From Phocoena phocoena (Eukaryota; Chordata; Mammalia; Artiodactyla; Phocoenidae), in the NCBI RefSeq assembly GCF_963924675.1, contig NC_089238.1:38954879-39018878 (forward strand): 64,000 nt of DNA, in the 5' to 3' direction. This document shows positions 24,116 through 35,359 of this stretch, in pieces. Positions within the stretch are counted from its first letter, which is position 1. Every line of letters begins with the position of its first letter. Both the position numbers and the translations under genes were made by a program. Under the pieces are notes generated by a model. That model saw only the letters and a program-made list of their open reading frames with translations, did no database searches and was not told the DNA's origin.

Positions 24116-25113
24116 TATTTAATGACCTTCTTTCTCTCTTTTTACCATTTTTAACTTAAATTCTATTTTGTCTTATATAGTTATAACTACCCCTGCTTTT
24201 TATTGGTTACTATATTTACTTGAAATATTTTGTTTGGCCTTATCACTCTCAGTATATGTGTGTCTTTAAAGCTAAAGTGAGTCTCTTGCAGATGTATTGT
24301 TGAATCTGGATTTTTAAAGCCATTCTGTGTCTTTTGGTTGAAGAATTCAGTCCATTTACATTTCAAGTAATTATTTATCAATAAGGACTTACCATTGCAT
24401 TTTGTTAACTGTTTTCTGACTGTTTTGTAGATCCACTGTTTATTCTGATCCTTCTGTCTTCTTCGTGTGATTTAATGTTTTATGGCATCAGTATGATTTG
24501 ACATCTTTATCGTGTTATCATGTTCTTGTGCATAGTTACTACTGAGTGATCTCGTGTGGTTACCATGAGGCTTATATAAAATATCTTAAAATTAGAACAT
24601 CCCATTTTTAACACCCTTTTTAAAACTGATAACAACTTGATATCATTTCTAAACTTTTTACTTTTTCTCCCCCTCACGTATTAGGTTATTGATATTACAG
24701 TTTACGTATTTTTATCTTATGTATCCAGTAGCAGATTATTATATTAATGCTTTTCTAACTTGTTTTTTAACTTTTTAACTAGAGCTGTAATTTAATTACA
24801 CAGCAACATTACCATATTACAGAATCTAACTTTGATTACATATTTATCATTAAGTTTGATGTAACCATCATATGTTTTTATGATGTTAATTAGCATCCTG
24901 AAAATTAGCTTTCTTCCACTGAAAGAAGGGAGGCCTAGTGGTAATGAACTCCCTTAGCTTTGTTTGTTCAGGAAAGTCATTACCTCGCCTTCATTTCACA
25001 TGTACAGCTTTGCTGGGTATAGAATACTTGGTTGACAGTTTTTCCGCTTTCAATGTTTTGAATATATCATCCTATTCTCTCCTGGCATGCCTAGTTTCTG
25101 TTGAGAACTCTGC

Positions 25114-25320
25114 CTAAAGTCTTATTGGGTTTCCTTGTATGTAACCTATCCCTTTTTGCCTGCTCCTTTCAAAAAAATTTTTTTTGTCTTTGACTTTTAA
25201 AATTTTAATTAAAATATGTCTCAGTGTAGCTCTATTCAGGTTTAACCTATATAGAATCCTTTGGGCCTCATGGATGTGGATGTCCATTTCTCTCTCTGGG
25301 TTTGGGAAGTTTTTAGCCAT
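25114..25320 (-). pseudogene. L1 ORF1p C-terminal relic
   Basis: A 68-codon frame resembles the ORF1p C-terminal domain (MAKNFPNPEREMDIHIHEAQ, RHILIKILKVKDKK). Intact ORF1p is an RNA-binding trimer needed for L1 mobility. Only this fragment is open here. Confidence 0.75.
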
Positions 25321-25527
25321 TATTGCTTTAAATATACTTTCTGCCCCTTTTTCTTTCTCTTCCCCTTTTGGGATTTCTGTAATATGGATATTTTTTCTGT
25401 TGATGTTGTCACATATGTTCAGTAGGCTTTTTTTTAATTCTTTTAAAAATTATTTTTGCTTTTTGTTTCTCTGACTGGATAACTTCAAATGTCCTGTCTT
25501 CTAGTTGAATGATAGGGTCAAGACTCC

Positions 25528-25791
25528 AGAAGTGACAGAGAGGCATGGACATATATACACTACCAAATGTAAAATAGATAGCTAGTGGGAAGCAGCCGCA
25601 TAGCACAGGGAGATCAGCTCAGTGCTTTGTGTCCACCTAGATGGGTGGGATAGGAAGGGTGGGAGGGAGACACAAGAGGGAGGAGATATGGGGATATATG
25701 TATATGTATAGCTGATTCACTCTGTTATACATCAGAGACTAACACACCATTGTAAAGCAATTATACTCCAATAAAGATGTTTAAAAAAAAA
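25528..25791 (+). mobile_element. Short L1 3' end, sense strand
   Basis: A severely 5'-truncated L1 contains only the 3' UTR, a polyadenylation signal (ccaataaagatg) and a poly-A tail. The target-site duplication is aagactcc at 25520-25527 and 25792-25799. It landed in the ORF1 region of the older minus-strand L1, in the opposite orientation. Confidence 0.95.
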
Positions 25792-26399
25792 AAGACTCCT
25801 GTTCAAACTGTATTGAACATTCAGTTCAACCATTTGTATTCTTCAGCTCTAGGATTTGCATTTGGGGGAGGGTGGGTTCTATTTCTTTAAACTCCTCTTT
25901 TTTTCATGCATTGTTTTCCTAGTTTTGTTGAGTTGTCTTTGTGTTCTTGAAGTCAACTAAATTTCTTTAAGAGGATTATTCTGAAGTCTTTGTCTGACAG
26001 TTCATAAATCTCCATTTCTTTAGGGTTAGCTATTGCAGCTATTTGTTTCCTCTGGTGGTGTCATGTTAACCTGATTTTTTATGATCCTTGATTCCTTACA
26101 TTGGCATCTCTGCATTTGAGTAAGTGGTCTCCTCTTCCAGACTTTACAGATTCACTTTAGCAGAGGCAGTCCTTCACCAGTAAACTCGCTTGGATTTCTA
26201 GACATGTTGGACGATAACATCCTTGGGCAGGTGGGGCTTGCTATCAGGGTCTGTTTCAGTGCAAGGCCACTACCCAGGTTCTGAGGTGGTAGGGTATTGT
26301 CACTGGCTGAGAATGGTTGGATCAGTTGGATAGGACTGCTGGCTTTGTTCCCTGCAAAAGCAAGGCTGTAGGGTGGACTCCATGGCTGCCCGGGTTCTC

Positions 26400-28376
26400 T
26401 GGTCACGCTTTGAGATGGTCAGGATTGGGTACCATAGTCAGCAGTAGGTGGGGCTATGAATTAGCTTTCATGCCCTGTTGGGACAACAGAAAGGTCCCAA
26501 GCCCTACAGAACTCATAGGTTTGGGGACCCAAAACCAAGCCAGACTGTGCACTGAGTAACCTGGTTAGATGGGGCCACTGGTTTTGCTGTGCAGGTGGAG
26601 AAAACCATTGGCTGTGCTCTCTGTTCAAGCACACTGCAAGCAACGCTATATGATGGGCCCTAAAGCTTCCCATGTGTTCTAGTTATGTTCCCTGTTTGGG
26701 TGGGCCAAAGGCTGTATTCAGCCGTAAGCAGGGCTATGAATCAGTGTCCCTGACCAGGCCAGGGTCCAAGGCTGACAAGGCTTCTATTTGGGTGTCAAAT
26801 TAGGTAGAACTATGTACCAGTTCCCTAGCCTGATTGGCCACCATCTTAGCTCTGCAGATAGGTAGGGCCACCCACCTGGCTCTACTCAAGTGCCATTGTA
26901 ATCTGAGTTTCAGGATGAGCTATACAGATCCCCAGGGGCTCTGGTTAGGTTCCTCTTTTGGCCAGTTTGAAAGCTATGTTAAATAGTGGGAGTAGCTATA
27001 AATTAGCTTCTGTGCCTGGCTAGGGCTGCTGAACAGGGCCCCAAGGCTGGCAAGGCTCTTTGTTTGGGGGTTCAAATCAGACAGAAATGTGTGCTAAGCC
27101 CTCTGGACAGACAGGGCCACTGTCTTGGTTCTGCAGCCACTGAGTCACTGGCCAGGCTCTCTATTCAAGTGCTGCTGTAGTTGAGGCTGCAGGGTAGGCT
27201 ACCAAGATACCTAGGAGCTCTGATGAGGTTTTCTGGTTGGTAGAGTTGGAGGCTGTGTTCAGCAGTGGTTGGGGTTATGGATTACCTACACTGTTGCAGG
27301 TCGGGAGCTGCAAAGCTGACCCCAAGGTCGGTAAGACTCTAGTTTGGGGAGTGAATCAGGCAGAACTACATACCAAGATCTCAGGCCAGACTGGGTTACT
27401 AGCTGGTTCTGCACGTGGGCAGACCTGCTGGCTGAGCTCACAGCTGAAGTGTTGTTGAGCCTGACAGTTCCCCGGGTCAGACTTCCTGGTCAGGTGGGCT
27501 CAGGAGCTACCCTCAGCAGTGGGCAGGACTAGGAATTAACTCCGCAGTCCGGGTAGAGCAGCGGAACCTGCTCCAAGGCTGGCAGTGCTTTGCATTTGGG
27601 GTCTTGACTCAAGCCAAGCTGCACCCCAAGCTCCCTGGCCAAATAAGGCCACTGGCTTTGATCTACAGATGGTCAGTGCTGCTGACCAAGCTCTTACCTC
27701 CAGTGTTGCTGGGCTAAGTAGCTTCTTGGTTGCTCCAGCCAGGTTTCCTGGTTGGGACCGGCCAGGAGCTATACTCAGCAGTGGGCAAGGCTGTGACTTA
27801 GCTCCCCTGCCCAGGCAGAGAGGCAGACCACGCTCCAGAGATGGCAAGACTTTTTCTGAAGTGCCAAATCAGGCAGACGTGTGCCCCACCAGATTGCCTG
27901 ATCAGACTGCACCACCATCTTGTCTCTGCAGCTGAGCACAGCCACTGGCTGCGACTTCTACTTGGGCACCGGCAATAGGAACTCAGTCTGTCGAGATCCA
28001 GATGCTGCTTCCTGCAAGCCTCTCCCCTCCTCTCCATCACAATCCATTGGTCAAGTCCTGCAGATTCCCCCACCATCCCCATGGGGCAGGACCCTAGTGG
28101 GCCTCCCCAGAAGCAACTCACAATGTTGGGTGAGCAGGATGTCTACCAGGGCCCTCATTTTCCCCCTGGAGAAACTATGGGATCAGGGAAGTTCTCTTAC
28201 CCTTCTAATGCAATCTGTCTCGGTGTCTGTGGTGCAGGGGATATACTTCTGCCTCACCCCTATGTTCTAGGGTTTTCACACTGGTGTCTTTTTCATAAAT
28301 AGTTGTGTTAGTTGTTCTTCTTGTGAGGGGGAGCAAAGTCAGGAATGACCTGTGTCACCACCTTGGTTACATCACT
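26400..28376 (-). promoter_or_regulatory. L1 5' UTR with ~253-280 bp tandem monomers (6 copies)
   Basis: A landmark resembling gggctatgaattagct recurs at 26451, 26731, 26993, 27272, 27525 and 27788, spaced 280, 262, 279, 253 and 263 bp. Between landmarks the same order of phrases returns (gctggcaaggct, ggggccactgg, agtgctgctg). This is a diverged tandem array inside the L1 5' UTR, comparable in layout to the promoter monomers of mouse L1. A promoter role is inferred from that comparison, not shown by the sequence. Confidence 0.75.
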
Positions 28377-28394
28377 CCTCCCACACCAGTGTTT

Positions 28395-28700
28395 CTAGTT
28401 CTCTTATCTATCCAAAGACACAGAAGGATTATACTGCCCTGCACCTTTGAGGTTCACCATAGCCATGTGACTCGCTTTATCTCATGAAATGTGACTATGA
28501 ATTATCTGAGTCACCCCGAAGCCCCAGTATACTGAGATGTTGATGTCATAAGATGATAGCATCTCCATCAGACTGGATCCTTGTGGGACTACAGAGAGCA
28601 GAGCCCCCCTCTCAAACTTAACTGGACAAGCAGCTTGCACAAGAAACAATCCTTTGTTGTTTTAAGCCACTGAGAAGCAGGATTTGAATGCTAATGCATT
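28395..28700 (+). mobile_element. MaLR/MER-like repeat remnant
   Basis: It contains the frequent mammalian repeat blocks gccatgtgactcgctttatc, gagagcagagcccccc and tttgttgttttaagccactg in the expected order. This is probably an LTR-type element of the MLT1 class or a similar medium-reiteration repeat. The family assignment is uncertain. Confidence 0.5.
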
Positions 28701-28754
28701 AGAACCTAATCTATCCTTACGGATACACATGCCTGCCAAGCCGTATATTAGAGA

Positions 28755-28895
28755 TTGAATCTGCAAAAATCTGTGAGATAGACATGATTATTTCCATTTC
28801 ATAAGTGAGAAAACTGAGGTTCAGTCACTAACATGCCCTAAATCACACAGTGACTTAGAGTTGAAGGGGTTGAAAGAGACAGTGATCCATGTTTC
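28755..28895 (-). mobile_element. MIR SINE remnant
   Basis: The reversed MIR core is clear: catttcataagtgagaaaac, tgaggttcag, then aaatcacacagtgacttag. Confidence 0.75.
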
Positions 28896-29934
28896 TGAGG
28901 AAGATAAGGCTTTGGGTTTGACACTGGACAGAGTCATGGTTTCTCCAAAGGAAAACCTTTTCATAGGCTTTGGTCCCTTTCCTTAACAGCCTTAATCTTT
29001 AGAAAGATAGGACATCTCCAAGATTGAGTTCTCAGCTGAGGTCAAATGAGAATGAGGACGGTGGAGGCAGAGGGCTGTGAAGGAATTGTCTTTTAAAATA
29101 AGAAACTCTACATACAAAAGAAAGGTTTTCTCTGGAAATCGAGGCCCACAGAAGGCTGCAAATATATCCCAGTGGACTGCAGCTGTCTGAAACAATAGCT
29201 GTTTGAATTGTAGGTGATAAAACAGCATCATAGTAGTGGATGAGGTTATGTGGATAAGTGGTGCAACAGGAGAAAATAAAAGACAAAGGAAAAGGAAGGA
29301 ATTCAAGGTATCAATTCTGGTGAATTAGGTGTGGAAAAGCCACATCATACTATTGTAGGTTACAACCAAGGTGTTAACCGCACATCATCTAAATTGTCCA
29401 ATGCAAAATCCATGGAGGAGTGACAAATTTTTTTATTGTAGTAAGTTGATAAGCTTTCAAAATGACTGGCCTGTTAAAACCATTTCCTTACTTGACCTGC
29501 TGTGATCCACACAAGATGATGGAAGTGCTTGCTTCTATACACAGAAAGCAAGAAAGGGAAGATGTCCAAGTTCATCTTCTTAAAATGGTGTCCCATCTCT
29601 AAAAGCAAACCAACAAACCAATTATCACTTTACCTGGAATGTTCTCCAACAGATGATGGAGACGTATGGTCCCTAAACACAATCACTGTCTAAAAGTGAA
29701 CTATATAAACTTGTTGTTTTATGCATTAGAAAAACATTAACATTTTAAAGGAGGCAAAATGATGTGCTTGGGGTCAAAGCTTGAGGTGGGGCAGCACAAG
29801 GAAGCCCTCTGCTCCCCCTTGACCTGCAGATACTCATTGCAATGGTCTTGTCTGATGTGCAACATTCAGGTACTCGGATGCCCTCTTTTTCTCTTTCCTT
29901 AACTTCCTTGATCTGCAGGCTGACCATTGTCTTT
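28896..29934. other. Unassigned stretch
   Basis: No recognisable transposon or gene. The 104-codon frame on the minus strand at 28992-29306 overlaps other frames and shows no motif, so I treat it as chance. Confidence 0.5.
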
Positions 29935-30485
29935 TACTTCACTGCAACAGCCCCCCAAACTGGTCTTCCTGCCTCTAGTCTCCCCCTTGCAATCCCGTCT
30001 CCAATAGATGACTGAATGACTTTTCAAAATAATAATTAGATCACATCAGTAGTGCCCTGCTTTTAAGGTCTTCCATGGTTCCCTATAACCCTCAAGTGAG
30101 ATCAAAACACCTCTTAGCTGAGAAGGCCCTTCCCAATCAGGCATCTCTCTACCTACTTTTCTCTTATTCCCTAGAATGTGCTCATAAACACCCTTCCCTT
30201 CAGTTCTGTGGAACCACGTGGAGTTTCCTTGTTCTGTATTCTCACTCACCCTTTGTTTCCTTCCAAACTCCCATTTATGCTTCAAAATCCAAACTAGGCA
30301 TTTCTTTCTCCAAGAAGCCTCCCTAGATATATGCCCCACTTAGCTTTTTTGAGATGCATTTGATACTTTGTTTCAATCCTCTTTTGATTTGACCTTTACC
30401 ACCAATAAATTTCAAAGTCACTGAGATCAGGGAATCAGTCTCATTCATTTTTTATCATGAGACATAATATATGCCAGTCATGTCA
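29935..30485 (+). mobile_element. L2 LINE remnant
   Basis: A long plus-strand L2 match: tggtcttcctgcctctagtc, then acatcagtagtgccctgctt, then the 3' blocks tctccaagaagcctccctag and atcagggaatcagtctcatt. It is non-coding. Confidence 0.8.
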
Positions 30486-30487
30486 AT

Positions 30488-30556
30488 ATAGGAAGGGAGG
30501 GAGGGAGGGAAAAAGGGAGGAAGGAAAGAACAAAAAAGGGAAGAAAAAAGAAAAAA
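30488..30556 (+). repeat. Purine-rich (GGGA/GAAA) simple repeat
   Basis: A nearly pure A/G tract just after the L2 3' end, starting with aggaagggagggagggaggg. Polypurine tracts of this kind can form triplex DNA; whether this one does is unknown. Confidence 0.9.
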
Positions 30557-30879
30557 TGCACCAACTCCCATGTTCCCTTTCTCTTGGTCCAGTCTTTTCT
30601 CCCATTTTATGGCTGCTTTGGCAATATCTATAAATAAAATGTGACCATGTAGATATTTTGATAGTCAGTAAAAATTATATTCCTATATCATTTTCTTCTA
30701 GTTCAAGAAGAATAGTTAATATAGAAGTAATAAAATTTCTACAGTGAGGAGTTCTTGCAGATGTATTGCAGTTTCAAAACCTGGTGTTTGAGGTTGGGCA
30801 CTGCAACAAGATAACCATAAAAAGATGGCCATAAGATCGTTTGTTATAGGGTTATACAATCTTTAAATAGCCTCCATGG
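30557..30879. other. Unassigned stretch
   Basis: AT-rich, with no recognisable repeat or gene. Confidence 0.5.
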
Positions 30880-31075
30880 GTACTATCTTACCTGGTATTC
30901 AGAAATACTCAGAATGCTTGCTAGGCAGACATTACTGCTTCCATCTTACAGAAGAGGAAGTGGGAGAGACGACGTGATTCTTCAAGGTCACCTTGCAAGT
31001 CATTGGCAGAGCAGGAGACTGTATGCAAACCTCCGAACTTCACATCATTAAACTTCACTTTCCACACACCCTGCT
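30880..31075 (-). mobile_element. MIR SINE remnant
   Basis: The reversed MIR core is present: cttccatcttacagaagagg, aaggtcaccttgcaagtcat, ggcagagcaggag. Confidence 0.7.
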
Positions 31076-33004
31076 GAGTCACTTTGCTTTAAATAAAAAG
31101 GCAAGGCTATTTCCTTGCTTCAGCTGCTGCCCTGGGTTTGACTGCCCTTTGTTTGGGGTTTTATATTCAGCTTTCTATGCAAGTTGTTACAACTCAGCAC
31201 TTACCCACTAATTTTCTCCAAGGGAAAGAATAACAGTCTTTTCCTTGGGCTTATACTCTTTTCCCTAAGATCTCAAAATTACTATTTCCCAAAGATTTTC
31301 CCTGAAGTTTAGAGGGTATAAAACAAGAATGTATAAAAGAGAAAAAAAAAAGCCATTGGTCCTATGAAGCCAAGGACTCTTTATAACCAAAAACCAATTT
31401 CAAATGAAGATTTGACCCCTAACTTAAATTTATGGAGGAATTTTTGCATTAGTATGGGGAATTTATGCTAAAATATTTATTTCTTTAAGTGTCCCCTGGG
31501 CCTTTTTTCTTTCATTTGTTCAGTCAGTCATTTAGTGAACATTAAGTTCCCCCCACCGTACCAGGCATTCTTTGTACATAAGGACTTTTTTGTTATTTCT
31601 AAGCTTAAAATCCCAGATCTGGGGAGCATCTTAAATCTAGTGGCATCTCTCTTCCCTCTTCTTTGTGAATCTCATTCTCGAATTTGCTCTACATTTCCAT
31701 GCCAAGAGACTCTTCTGCCCAGGTTAGAATTGCTCTGCTGATGAGAATCTCATTACTTCTAGAGCTTCCTGAAGTTCAATAGGTTGCTACTTCCACTCGG
31801 TCAGTTTTCGAAGTAGACAATTCTCTCACCCTCAGGGAAGGACAGAAACACAGAGAAGCCAACTCATTAGGAGACTTTGTACAGCTTCCCTACGGTATTG
31901 CACTGGACTAGCGGACTCCAGCCTGTTGTAAGACAAAAGAGACCCAACTGTAATTAAATCGTCACAGAAATCCCTTGTGGGTTTCTGCCTTTGCACATTC
32001 AGAAGGACACTCATTAGGTGGGGAGCCCTTGTATGCGAGCTCCCCAGGCACAGAGGGGGGCTGCTTGGGGAAGATTCTTCCCTGACTAGCAGTAGTGTTT
32101 GGACCCCTCATTGACTCTCTAAATCGTGTTTGCCTCTGATAGAGCCCTAACGGTGGGGGCCTGCAGACCGCCTGCCTCTCTCCGTCCAGGGGCCTCTGCT
32201 GTCCCCCAGTGTGGGCTGCTGAGCCTGAATGATCCCTTTGTCCTCATCTCAAATGTTTCGGCAGCGCTTCTGAAAACAGTGGTGAATGATAAACCACATG
32301 GTTCTAATTGTTTTCTCTGGGATCAGACTGATTTTCTTAGGGCATCCACTGCCACCACTACCAACACACACACACACGCACGCACGCACGCACGGTGCTT
32401 TGAGATCAACACTGTCCTTAGACTTCCAGCTAATACCCCGAATTGTGAATTTATTTTAGAGAAGTACCGACATACACACAATTTTTTTTCAGGGAGAATA
32501 CGTTCTCTACCCAAGTTTAGTTATCAGCCAGGTGAAAACAACAGGGTGTGATTTCCTTTCCAATTAAAAGGAAGACAAGCCACCTGTTTATATCAAGGAA
32601 GCTACAAAAACCTTCAGAAGAGGGTTGCCATTTCTTGAATGAAGGGACAAATGAGTAACAACAACTGAATGTAGAAGAAAGGAAGGGGAGAAGGTGGAGG
32701 AAAGTGTTCATCCCAAAACTGTGCTGATACGACTGGATGTTTATCTGGCCCCTGTCACTGGGTCAGGGTATCTCAGCTACTGACATTTGAGGCTGGGTCA
32801 TTCTTTGTGCTATGTGCTGTTCTGTGCATCTCTGCCTCTACCTACGAGATGCCAGTAGGAACCCCATACACCCAGTTGTGACAATCCAATATGTCTCAGA
32901 TCTTGTCAAATGTCCACTGGGTGGGAGGGCTGAGGAGCACAGAAATCATCCCCAGTTGAAAACTCACTGAATGAGATGAATCAAAAGGATAAGGGTTGCA
33001 GAAA
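31076..33004. other. Unassigned, moderately GC-rich stretch
   Basis: No transposon recognised. The 141-codon plus frame at 32126-32551 runs through a CA/CGCA microsatellite, which translates as a Thr/His/Ala/Arg-rich run. That speaks against a real gene. Confidence 0.45.
32365..32394 (+). repeat. (CA)n(CGCA)n microsatellite
   Basis: A compound dinucleotide/tetranucleotide repeat: acacac units followed by four acgc-type units. Confidence 0.9.
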
Positions 33005-33185
33005 TGTCAAATGAGAGTGGGCTCTAGAGTTGGCAGCTGGATGAGAATCCCAGCTTTGTCTATTCCTAACTGTTGCGCATCCTCCCTGAACCTACCTTAT
33101 AAAGTCATGAGGATTAAATGAGAAACTACACATAAGGTGCTTGGCACAATGTCAGGTACACAGTGAACGCACGATCAATATGGAC
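33005..33185 (+). mobile_element. MIR SINE remnant
   Basis: Sense MIR: ggctctagagttggcagctg, atgaggattaaatgagaaac, then gtgcttggcacaatgtcagg near the 3' end. The middle is shortened by a deletion. Confidence 0.75.
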
Positions 33186-33799
33186 CGGCGTCAATATCAT
33201 CCTCGTGATTATTTCTGCCATTCACAGGATGACAGACCTCTTTGCCTGAGAGTAAGATGCTCTATTTCTGCATCTGCTGGGCTCATTTAGAGCTGTTCTT
33301 GTCAACCGTCAATTCTGGAGTTTCCTGCCTTCCTATTTTCAGACTTAGGAACAGCAGGGAGTGAGGACTCTGGTATCACCCATGACCCCTTGGCCCCCCT
33401 CCTGGGGTCTGCATAAGCCAGGGGCTGAGAAAGAAAGATATTTCCCACAGAAGGGACGGCTCCTGACATTTTAAGAAGCACACTTGGCAGGCCTTGGGAC
33501 CAGCCAGGGTCATAGGTCAGATTCCTGGTTCTCACAGTTTCCTTCCTCCAAAAGGAAAAGCCCCATGGCGCTAATGGGATACCTTCAGCCTCTGGTTACA
33601 GCCTGAGAAGGATGAGGTGTCCCAGCAGCCCAGTTGCTACAAAGATCCCCACACATCACACAGATGCTCCCACCAACAGTCCCATCCTCAGCATGGCCCA
33701 AACTCTGCTCCCCAGACCCACCTCCTCTCCAGCCCTCAGCTGCTCTGTCTCCTTTCTGCGGGCTTCTCACGTCCTCACCTTGTGTTCTAGGAAGTCTCT
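33186..33799. other. Unassigned stretch
   Basis: No clear repeat. C-rich sequence from about 33650 blends into the L2 that follows. Confidence 0.4.
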
Positions 33800-34130
33800 C
33801 TGCTGCTTCCGAGATTGGAGATTTGCAGCAGCCTCCTCACCATCCCCTACCTCTAGGGCATCCTCCAAACCACTAACCAGTGTGCAACTATTATCGTCAC
33901 CCCATCCTTAAAAATCTTCCATGGCTCTGCGTTTATTTTGGCCTGAAGTCCTCAGCTTGAAATATAAGCTCCTGAATGTCCTTTGCCCTTGCCCACCTCC
34001 CCTCATCTTTCAAGAAGTATCCACCCTCGCCATCCCCACTCACCGTCTGCTCCCTGGGCAAACAACGCCATGCGAGTCCCTGAAAATGTCCTACTCCTTT
34101 TCAGAACTGGTTCATCCTCTCAGCCCTATA
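33800..34130 (+). mobile_element. L2 LINE remnant
   Basis: Sense L2: taaaaatcttccatggctct, ctgaagtcctcagcttgaaa, ccttgcccacctcccctcat. It corresponds to the part of L2 upstream of its extreme 3' end. Confidence 0.7.
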
Positions 34131-34491
34131 TACAGGATGCTTAGGGCCAGTGAAGTCAAGAGCCTGCAAAAGTGTTTGAGGTCTGGAAAATATAGATGTA
34201 TTAGATTATATATGTGAAAAGAAAACAAATCAAAATGAATAAACATTTAATTAAACATCCACAAAACAATACATTGTAACTAGTCAAATATAACTCACCT
34301 TACACAATTCTGTATAAATAGAACAGATGAAATTACATAAATAATCTTCCTTTGCCAAAAGTGAAAATTGAAAGTACAACGTGAGCTGTGTGGGTGTATT
34401 TATGTTTGATAAAAATGAGGTGGGGCTCCCATCATCAGAAGAGACATGAATGTGACAGGGTGTAAAAATGTCTCTTTGAACCCTAGATCTT
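34131..34491. other. Unassigned AT-rich stretch
   Basis: No recognisable repeat or gene before the L1 3' end at 34505. Confidence 0.5.
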
Positions 34492-35307
34492 TGCATGTAT
34501 TCTTTTTTCCCCAGGATTATTGAGATATAACTGACAAGCAAGGTGGTATAAGTTTAAGGTGTACAGCAAAATGGCTTGACATGTACATATTGTGAAATGA
34601 TTACCAGAGTAAGTTTAGTTAACGTTTATCACTTTATATAGTTACAAATTTTTCTCCTTGTGATGAGAACTTTTAGGATTTACTCTTAATAACTTTCAAA
34701 TATACCATACAGCATTGTTAACTATATTCATCATATTGTACATTACATCACCAGCATTTATAAATGGAAGTTTGTGTGTCTTGAATACCTTCACCCAATT
34801 CCCCCTGCCTCTGGAAACCACAAATCTGATCTCATTCTATTAATTTGAGAGTTTTTTTAGATTCTACACATGAGTGAGATGATACAGTATTTGTCTTTCT
34901 CTGACTTATATCACTCAGCATAATGCCCTGAAGGTCCAACCATGTTGTCACAAATGGCAAGATTTCCTTCTTTTTTATGGAAATAAATAGTATTTTGTTG
35001 TACGTACGTATGTGTGTATGTATGTATATATACATATGCACACACATCTCATATACTTTATCCACTCATCTGTGGGTTGACACTTAGGATGTTTCCAAGC
35101 CTTGGCTATTGTAAATAATGCTGCAATGAACATAGAGGTGCAGATATCTTTGACATAGTTATTTTATTTTCTTTGGACATAGCCCAGAAGTGGGATTGCT
35201 AGGTCATACAGCATTTCTATTTTTAATTTTTTGAAGAACCTCATACAGTTTTCCATGGAGGCATTGCCAATTCACATCCCCAACTGCAGTGCACAAGGGT
35301 TCCCTTT

Positions 35308-35359
35308 TCTCCACAACCTTACCAGCATTTGTTTCTCCACAACCTTACCAGCATTTGTT
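35308..35359 (+). repeat. Perfect 26-bp tandem duplication in L1
   Basis: Two identical 26-bp units, 35308-35333 and 35334-35359, begin tctccacaacc and end gcatttgtt. 26 is not a multiple of 3, so it also shifts the ORF2 frame. Confidence 0.97.

Larger units (their letters stand above)
19850..28386 (-). mobile_element. Near full-length L1 with monomeric 5' UTR (copy 1)
   Basis: Minus strand: the 3' UTR is at 19.85 kb, ORF2 runs through about 24.4 kb, ORF1 lies around 25.1-25.9 kb, and a long 5' UTR runs to about 28.38 kb. Interrupted by a SINE (20967-21184) and a small plus-strand L1 tail (25528-25791), it is about 8.0 kb net. The candidate target-site duplication is cagtgttt at 19842-19849 and 28387-28394. 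All ORFs are broken. It is the same family as the L1 at 34505-42058, with the same 5' UTR architecture. Confidence 0.88.

Noticed and set aside
26451..27788. Regularly spaced repeats considered as a CRISPR-like or satellite array
   Set aside because: Units are ~270 bp, diverged, and lie inside an L1 5' UTR. There is no short identical repeat with unique spacers and the organism is a mammal.
27585..28270. Several 100-116 codon frames on both strands
   Set aside because: They fall in the GC-rich monomer array of an L1 5' UTR, repeat the same phrases and overlap each other.
32126..32551. 141-codon plus-strand open frame
   Set aside because: Runs through a CA/CGCA microsatellite, shows no known domain, and has no splice or promoter context that stands out.
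33612..33911. 99-codon plus-strand frame, Ser/Pro-rich
   Set aside because: Overlaps another frame of 80 codons and runs into an L2 remnant. Composition follows the C-rich base content.
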